Shown here one piece after another: positions 58,671-64,000 of a DNA stretch of 64,000 nucleotides. How positions within the stretch are numbered: position 1 is the stretch's first letter; every line of letters begins with the position of its first letter. The notes beneath the pieces were generated by a model that worked only from the letters and a program-made list of their open reading frames with translations, made no database searches and had not been told where the DNA came from. Position numbers and translations under genes: made by a program. Location of the stretch: the NCBI GenBank assembly GCA_036365515.1, contig CM070874.1, forward strand, positions 46,623,083 through 46,687,082, read 5' to 3'. The stretch is from Torymus aiolomorphi (lineage: Eukaryota; Arthropoda; Insecta; Hymenoptera; Torymidae).

Positions 58671-60169
58671 CTTATTTCGATAATTTTTATTTCTGAAATT
58701 TCACTTTCGATATTTTGGACATTCGTTAAAAAAATTTTCGGAACATTTCATTTCTATAATTATACTTTCCGCATTTTCCCCGCTCGGTGAAAATTCTTTC
58801 TGAAGTTTCAACGGTCGGTGCGGTTGCTTGTTGCGATTTTATCCGATCGGTGAATCGGTTTATCCGATTCACTGTCTCAATATTTACCTTTCGCTCAAAT
58901 CGCCTATCGGGATTTTCCCTGTCTGTGGGTTCCCCTGTCGGGATTTATAACTACCCCGGTATAAAGTACTAAAGTAATACAAAAATCATGTCTCCGCACA
59001 TATTGAATAATAACTTTTACGGAAACCAAGTTTCGACATTTTTCCCCATCGCTGTTCTTGCTGTCGGCATTTTTCGCCATAGGCATTTGTCGTTGTCGGC
59101 ATTTTTCCCCATCGGTGTTTGTCGTTGTCGGCATTTTTCCCCATCGCTGTTCTCGTTGTCGACATTTTTCCCCATAGGCATTTGTCGTTGTCGGCATTTT
59201 TCCCCATCGGCGTTTGTCGTTGTCGGCATTTTTCCCCATCGCTGTTCTCGTTGTCGGCATTTTTCCCCATAGGCATTTGTCGTTGTCGGCATTTTTTCCC
59301 ATCGGCGTTTGTCGTTGACGGCATTTTTCCCCATCGATGTTCTCGTTGTTGGCATTTTTCCCCATAGGCATTTGTCGTTGTCGGCATTTTTCCCCGTCGG
59401 CGTTTGTCGTTGTCGGCATTTTTCTCCATCGCTGTTCTCGATGTCGGCATTTTTCCCCATCGGCGTTTGTCGTTGTCGGCATTTTTCCCCATCGGCGTTT
59501 GTCGTTGTCGGCATTTTTCCCTATCGCTGTTCTCGTTGTCGGCATTTTTCCCCATAGGCATTTGTCCTTGTCGGCATTTTTCCCCATCGGCGTTTATTGT
59601 TGTCGGCATTTTTCCCCATCGCTGTTCTCGTTGTCGGCATTTTTTCCCAAGGTATTTGTCGTTGTCGGCATTTTTCCCCATCGGCGTTTGTCGTTGTCGG
59701 CATTTTTCCCCATCGGCGTTTGTCGTTGTCAGCATTTTTCCCCATCGCTGTTCTCGTTGTCGGTAGTTTTCCCCATAGGCTTTTGTCGTTGTCGGCATTT
59801 TTCCCCATCGGTGTTTGTCGTTGTCGGCATTTTTCCCCATCGCTGTTCTCGTTGTCGGTATTTTTTATTTCGATAATTTTAATTCTGAAATTTCACTTTC
59901 GATATTTTGGACGTTCGTTAAAAAAATTTTCGGCACCTTTCATTTCTATAATTATACTTTCGGCATTTTCCTCGCTCGGTGAAAATTCTTTCTGAAGTTT
60001 CAAAGGTCGGTGCGGTTGCTTGTTGCGATTTTATCCGATCGGTGGAATTCACTGTCTCAATATTTGCCTTTCGCTAAAATCGCCTATCGGGATTTTACCT
60101 GTCTGTGGGTTCCCCTGTCGGGATTTATAACTACCCCGCGACATTTTTCTCACTGTATAGTATACTATG

Positions 60170-60598
60170 GGGGGGGGGGTCCAAAGTTCAGACGACTCAC
60201 TTGAAAATTGAAGTCAACTATAGACGTGCTCGGTTTCGATATAAGCTACTGCAGATTGTGCAAAATTTCGAAATTCTAAATTACGAAAATCATATTTTCG
60301 AATGTAACAATTCACCTACTGTCCAAAACATCGAATTTCATTAATAGAATTTTAATAGGGATGCAATAAACATATTTCGAAATAAATCATTAGAAATAAG
60401 TTATATTTGCTTTGAAATCGTATTGATGAAATTCGATGTTTTGGACAGTAGGTGAATTGTTAGATTCGAAAATATGATTTTCGTAATTTAGAATTTCGAA
60501 ATTTTGCACAATCTGCAGTAGCTTATATCGAAACCGAGCACGTCTATAGTTGACTTCAATTTTTAAGTGAGTCGTCTAAACTTTGGACCCCCCCCCCC
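60170..60598. mobile_element. G-run MITE, copy 1, in the satellite
   Basis: Ends G10-TCCAAAGTT and AACTTTGGA-type with C11, with ~190-bp inverted arms and a short centre around 60350-60410. It is flanked by an exact 8-bp duplication, ATACTATG (60162-60169 and 60599-60606); the uninterrupted sequence occurs once in other satellite heads (for example near 61159-61166), confirming the insertion. No coding capacity. The superfamily (hAT, P or other 8-bp type) is not resolved. Confidence 0.92.
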
Positions 60599-63519
60599 AT
60601 ACTATGTATAATATACAATTTTCGCCAGGCAAAAAACAATGATTTTCGAGTATAAAGTACTAAAGTAATACAAAAATCATGTCTCCGCACATATTGAATA
60701 ATATCTTTTACTGAAACCAAGTTTCGGCATTTTTCCCCATCGCTGTTCTTGTTGTCGGCATTTTTCCCCATAGCCGTTTGTCGTTGTCGGCATTTTTCCC
60801 CATCGGCGTTTGTCGTTGTCAGCATTTTTCCCCATCGCGGTTCTCGTTGTAGGTATTTTTTATTTCGATAATTTTTATTTCTGCAATTTCATTTCGATAT
60901 TTTGGACATTCGTTAAAAAAATTTTCGGAAAATTTCATTTCTATAATTATACTTTAGGCATTTACCCCGCTCGGTGAAAATTCTTTCTGAAGTTTCAACG
61001 GTTGGTGCGGTTGCTTGTTGCGATTTTATCCGATCGGTGGAATTCACTGTCTCAACATTTACCTTTCGCTAAAATCGCCTATCGGGATTTTCCCTGTCTG
61101 TGGGCTCCCCTGTCTGGATTTATAACTACTCCGCGACATTTTACTCACTGTATAGTATACTATGTATAATATACAATTTTCGCCAGGCAAAAAACAATGT
61201 TTTTTCGAGTATAAAGTACTAAAGTAATACAAAAATCATGTCTCCACACATGTTGAATAATAACTTTTACGGATACCAAGTTTCGGCATTTTTTCCCATC
61301 GCTGTTCTCGATGTCGGCATTTTTCCCCATCGCTGTTCTCGTTGTCGGCACTTTTCCCCATAGGCATTTGTCGTTGTCGGCATTTTTCCCATCGCTGTTC
61401 TTGTTGTCGGCAGTTTTTCCCATAGGCATTTGGCGTTGTCGGCATTTTTCCCCAACGGCGTTTGTAGTCGTCGGCATTTTTCCCCATCGGCGTTTTTCGA
61501 TGTCGGGATTTTTCCCCATCGGCGTTTGTCGTTGTCGGCATTTTTCCCCATTGGCGTTTGTCGTTGTCGGAATTTTTCCCCATCGCTGTTCTCGTTGTAG
61601 GTATTTTTTATTTCGATAATTTTTATTTCTGAAAATTCATTTTTGAATATTTTGGACATTCGTTAAAAAAATTTTCGGAAAATTTCATTTCTATAATTAT
61701 ACTTTAGGCATTTACCCCGCTCGGTGAAAATTCTTTCTGAAGTTTCAACGGTTGGTGCGGTTGCTTGTTGCGATTTTATCCGATCGGTGGAATTCACTGT
61801 CTCAATATTTGCCTTTCGCTAAAATCGCCTATCGGGATTTTCCCTGTCGGTGTGTTCCCCTGTCGGGATTTATAACTACCCCGCGACATTTTTCTCACTG
61901 TGTAGTATACTATGTATAATATACAATTTTCGCCACGCAAAAAACTTTGTTTTTTCGAGTAAAAGTACTAAAGTAATACAAAAATCATGTCTCCGCACAT
62001 ATTGAATAATAACTTTTATGGAAACCAAGTTTCGGCATTATTCCCCGTCGCTGTTCTTGTTGTCGGCATTTTTCCCCATAGGCGTTTGTCGTTGTCGGCA
62101 TTTTTCCCCATCGGCGTTTGTCGTTGTCGGCATTTTTCCCCATCGCTGTTCTCGTTGTCGTCATTTTTCCCGATAGGCATTTATCGTTGTCGGCATTTTT
62201 CCCCATCGGCGTTTGTCGTTGTCGGCATTTCTCCCCATTGGCGTTTGTCGTTGTCGGAATTTTTCCCCATCGCTGTTCTCGATGTTGGCATTTTTCCACA
62301 TAGGCATTTGTCGTTGTAGGCATTTTTCCCCATCGGCGTTTGTCGTTGTCGGCAGTTTTCCCCATCGCTGCTCTCGTTGTCGGCATTTTTCCCCATAGGC
62401 ATTTATCGTTGTCGGCATTTTTCCCCATCGGCGTTTGTCGTTGTCGTCATTTTTCCCCATTGGCGTTTGTCGTTGTCGGAATTTTTCCCCATCGCTGTTC
62501 TCGTTGTCGGTATTTTTTATTCGATAATTTTTATTTCTGAAATTTCACTTTCGATATTTTGGACATTCGTTAAAAAAATTTTCGGAACATTTCATTTCTA
62601 TAACTATACTTTCGGCATTTTCCCCGCTCGGTGAAAATTCTTTCTGAAGTTTCAACGGTCGGTGCGGTTGCTTGTTGCGATTTTATCAGATCGGTGAATC
62701 GGTTTATCCGATTCACTGTCTCAATATTTACCTTTCGCTAAAATCGCCTATCGGGATTTTCCCTGTCTGTGGGTTCCCCTGTCGGGATTTATAACTACCC
62801 CGCGACATTTTTCTCACTGTATGGTATACTATGTATGATATCCAATTTTCGCCAGGCAAAAAACAATGTTTTTTCGAGTATAAAGTACTAAAGTAATACA
62901 AAAATCATGTCTCCGCACATATTGAATAATAACTTTTACGGATACCAAGTTTCGGCATTTTTCCCCATCGCTGTTCTTGTTGTCGGCATTTTTCCCCATA
63001 GGCATTTGTCGTTGTCGGCATTTTTCCCCATCGGCGTTTGTCGTTGTCGGCATTTTTCCCCATCGGCGTTTGTCGTTGTCGGCATTTTTCCCCACCGCTG
63101 TTCTCGATGTCGGCATTTTTCCCCATAGGCATTTGTCGTTGTCGGCATTTTTTCCCATCGCTGTTCTCGTTGTAGGTACTTTTTATTTCGATAATTTTTA
63201 TTTCTGAAATTTCACTTTCGATATGTTGGACGTTCGTTAAAAAAATTTACGGAACCTTTCATTTCTATTATTATACTTTCGGCATGTTCCCCGCTCGGTG
63301 AAAATTCTTTCTGAAGTTTCAACGGTCAGTGCGGTTGCTTGTTGCGATTTTATCCAGTCGGTGGAATTCACTGTCTCAATATTTGCCTTTCGCTAAAATC
63401 GCCTATCGGGATTTTCCCTGTCTGTGGGTTCCCCTGTCGGGATTTATAACTACCCCGCGACATTTTTCTCACTGTATAGTATACTATGTATAATATACAA
63501 TTTTCGCCAGGCAAAAAAC

Positions 63520-63943
63520 GGGGGGGGTCCAGAGTTTCGACGATTCACTATAAAATTGAAGTCAACTATAGATGTTTTTCAGTTGGACAAATGATAATGC
63601 AGATTGTTCTTAATTTCGAAATTCTAAATTACGAAAATCGTATTTACAAATGTAACACTTTACCTACTGTCCAAAACATCGAATTTCATTAATAGAATTT
63701 TAATAGGGGTACCATATAGATACTTCGAAATAAATCATTAGAAACAGCTTATATTTGCTTTGAGGTCGTATTGATGAAATTCGACGTTTTGGACAGTAGG
63801 TGAACTGTTACATTCGAAAATATGATTTTCGTAATTTAGAATTTCGAAATTAAAAACAATCTGCATTATCATCTGTCGAACTGAAAAACATCTATAGTTG
63901 ACTTCAATTTTATAGTGAATCGTCGAAACTCTGGACCCCCCCC
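63520..63943. mobile_element. G-run MITE, copy 2, in the satellite
   Basis: Same family as the copy at 60170-60598: ends G8-TCCAGAGTTTCGACG inverted with C8, arms ~190 bp. It is flanked by an exact 8-bp duplication, CAAAAAAC (63512-63519 and 63944-63951); other satellite heads have this octamer once at the same place (GCCAGGCAAAAAACAATG). Sequence between the two copies is clearly alike but diverged, particularly in the outer arms (CTCGGTTTCGATATAAGC against TTTCAGTTGGACAAATG). Confidence 0.92.
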
Positions 63944-64000
63944 CAAAAAACAATGTTTTTTCGAGTATAAAGTACTAAAGTAATACAAAAATCATGTCTC

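Larger units (their letters stand above)
58671..64000. repeat. Higher-order satellite: ~430-bp heads with 32-bp minisatellite tails
   Basis: Six heads begin near 58671, 59862, 60853, 61603, 62506 and 63178, the last continuing past the window. Each head carries the same landmarks (GTGAAAATTCTTTCTGAAG, TTGCTTGTTGCGATTTTATC, CTATCGGGATTTT, GTATACTATGTATAATATAC, AAAAATCATGTCTCCGCAC) and ends in AGTTTCGGCATTTTTCCCC. A run of 32-bp units follows: about 26, 4, 10, 15 and 7 copies. Unit types are A (CATCGCTGTTCTCGTTGTCGG), B (CATAGGCATTTGTCGTTGTC) and C (CATCGGCGTTTGTCGTTGTC), each followed by CATTTTTCCC. Open frames across the tails on both strands (for example 59840-58986 minus, Met-Gly-Lys-Asn-Ala type) are a by-product of repeats without stop codons. 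Confidence 0.95.

Noticed and set aside
58904..59876. Overlapping 165-284-codon frames in the satellite
   Set aside because: They are products of a stop-free 32-bp unit seen in several frames and strands; no gene features.

Overview
The window is animal nuclear DNA, almost certainly from an insect and plausibly a hymenopteran (inference). It is AT-rich with GC-rich islands, a neural zinc-finger gene with a 10.6-kb intron, and dense nested transposons and satellites. Only one intact host gene is supported: an orthologue of scratch (scrt), a Snail-superfamily C2H2 repressor. It lies on the minus strand with its SNAG exon at 24009-24342 and its zinc-finger exon at 12050-13401.

Layout. 1-12049: gene-poor 3' flank of scrt with a few simple repeats and one perfect hairpin. 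12050-24342: scrt, whose intron carries a ~28-bp minisatellite that turns round at its end. 24343-27600: GC-rich 5' flank with GA runs, a probable promoter region. 27600-34000: no gene; an internally self-similar TIR element (29319-29989), AGTGAA-type repeats (32349-32680) and an inverted array of 90-bp units that is open to translation outward in both arms. 34000-51727: nested mobile DNA. A CR1/L2-like LINE lies on the plus strand. A second LINE (I/Jockey group) lies on the minus strand, is split by a hAT element that is itself split by a 5.5-kb DDE transposon, and also carries a 524-bp MITE. The 5' end of the second LINE is fused to the 5' half of a tRNA-Thr gene.

51869-55570 is a transposon with ~490-bp terminal inverted repeats and an exact 8-bp target duplication. 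It has captured three consecutive exons, with introns, of a SENP6/7 (Ulp2)-like SUMO protease, including the catalytic His, Asp and Cys. 57017-57607 is a retrotransposed element with a 16-bp target duplication, a 353-bp monomer present 1.25 times, an inverted 5' end, and a complete type III hammerhead ribozyme whose two loops are complementary over 10 nt. It looks like an animal retrozyme or a Penelope-related non-autonomous element and is the most notable object in the window. From about 58670 to the end is a three-level satellite: 32-bp units of three types, often ordered as 96-bp trimers, sit as variable tails on ~430-bp higher-order heads. Two copies of one G-run MITE family are inserted in it, each with a perfect 8-bp target duplication.

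The transposon proteins described here are broken by frameshifts, stops or deletions, so the region is mostly a decayed record of mobile DNA next to one developmental regulator. All family names come from reading motifs; no database search was possible.
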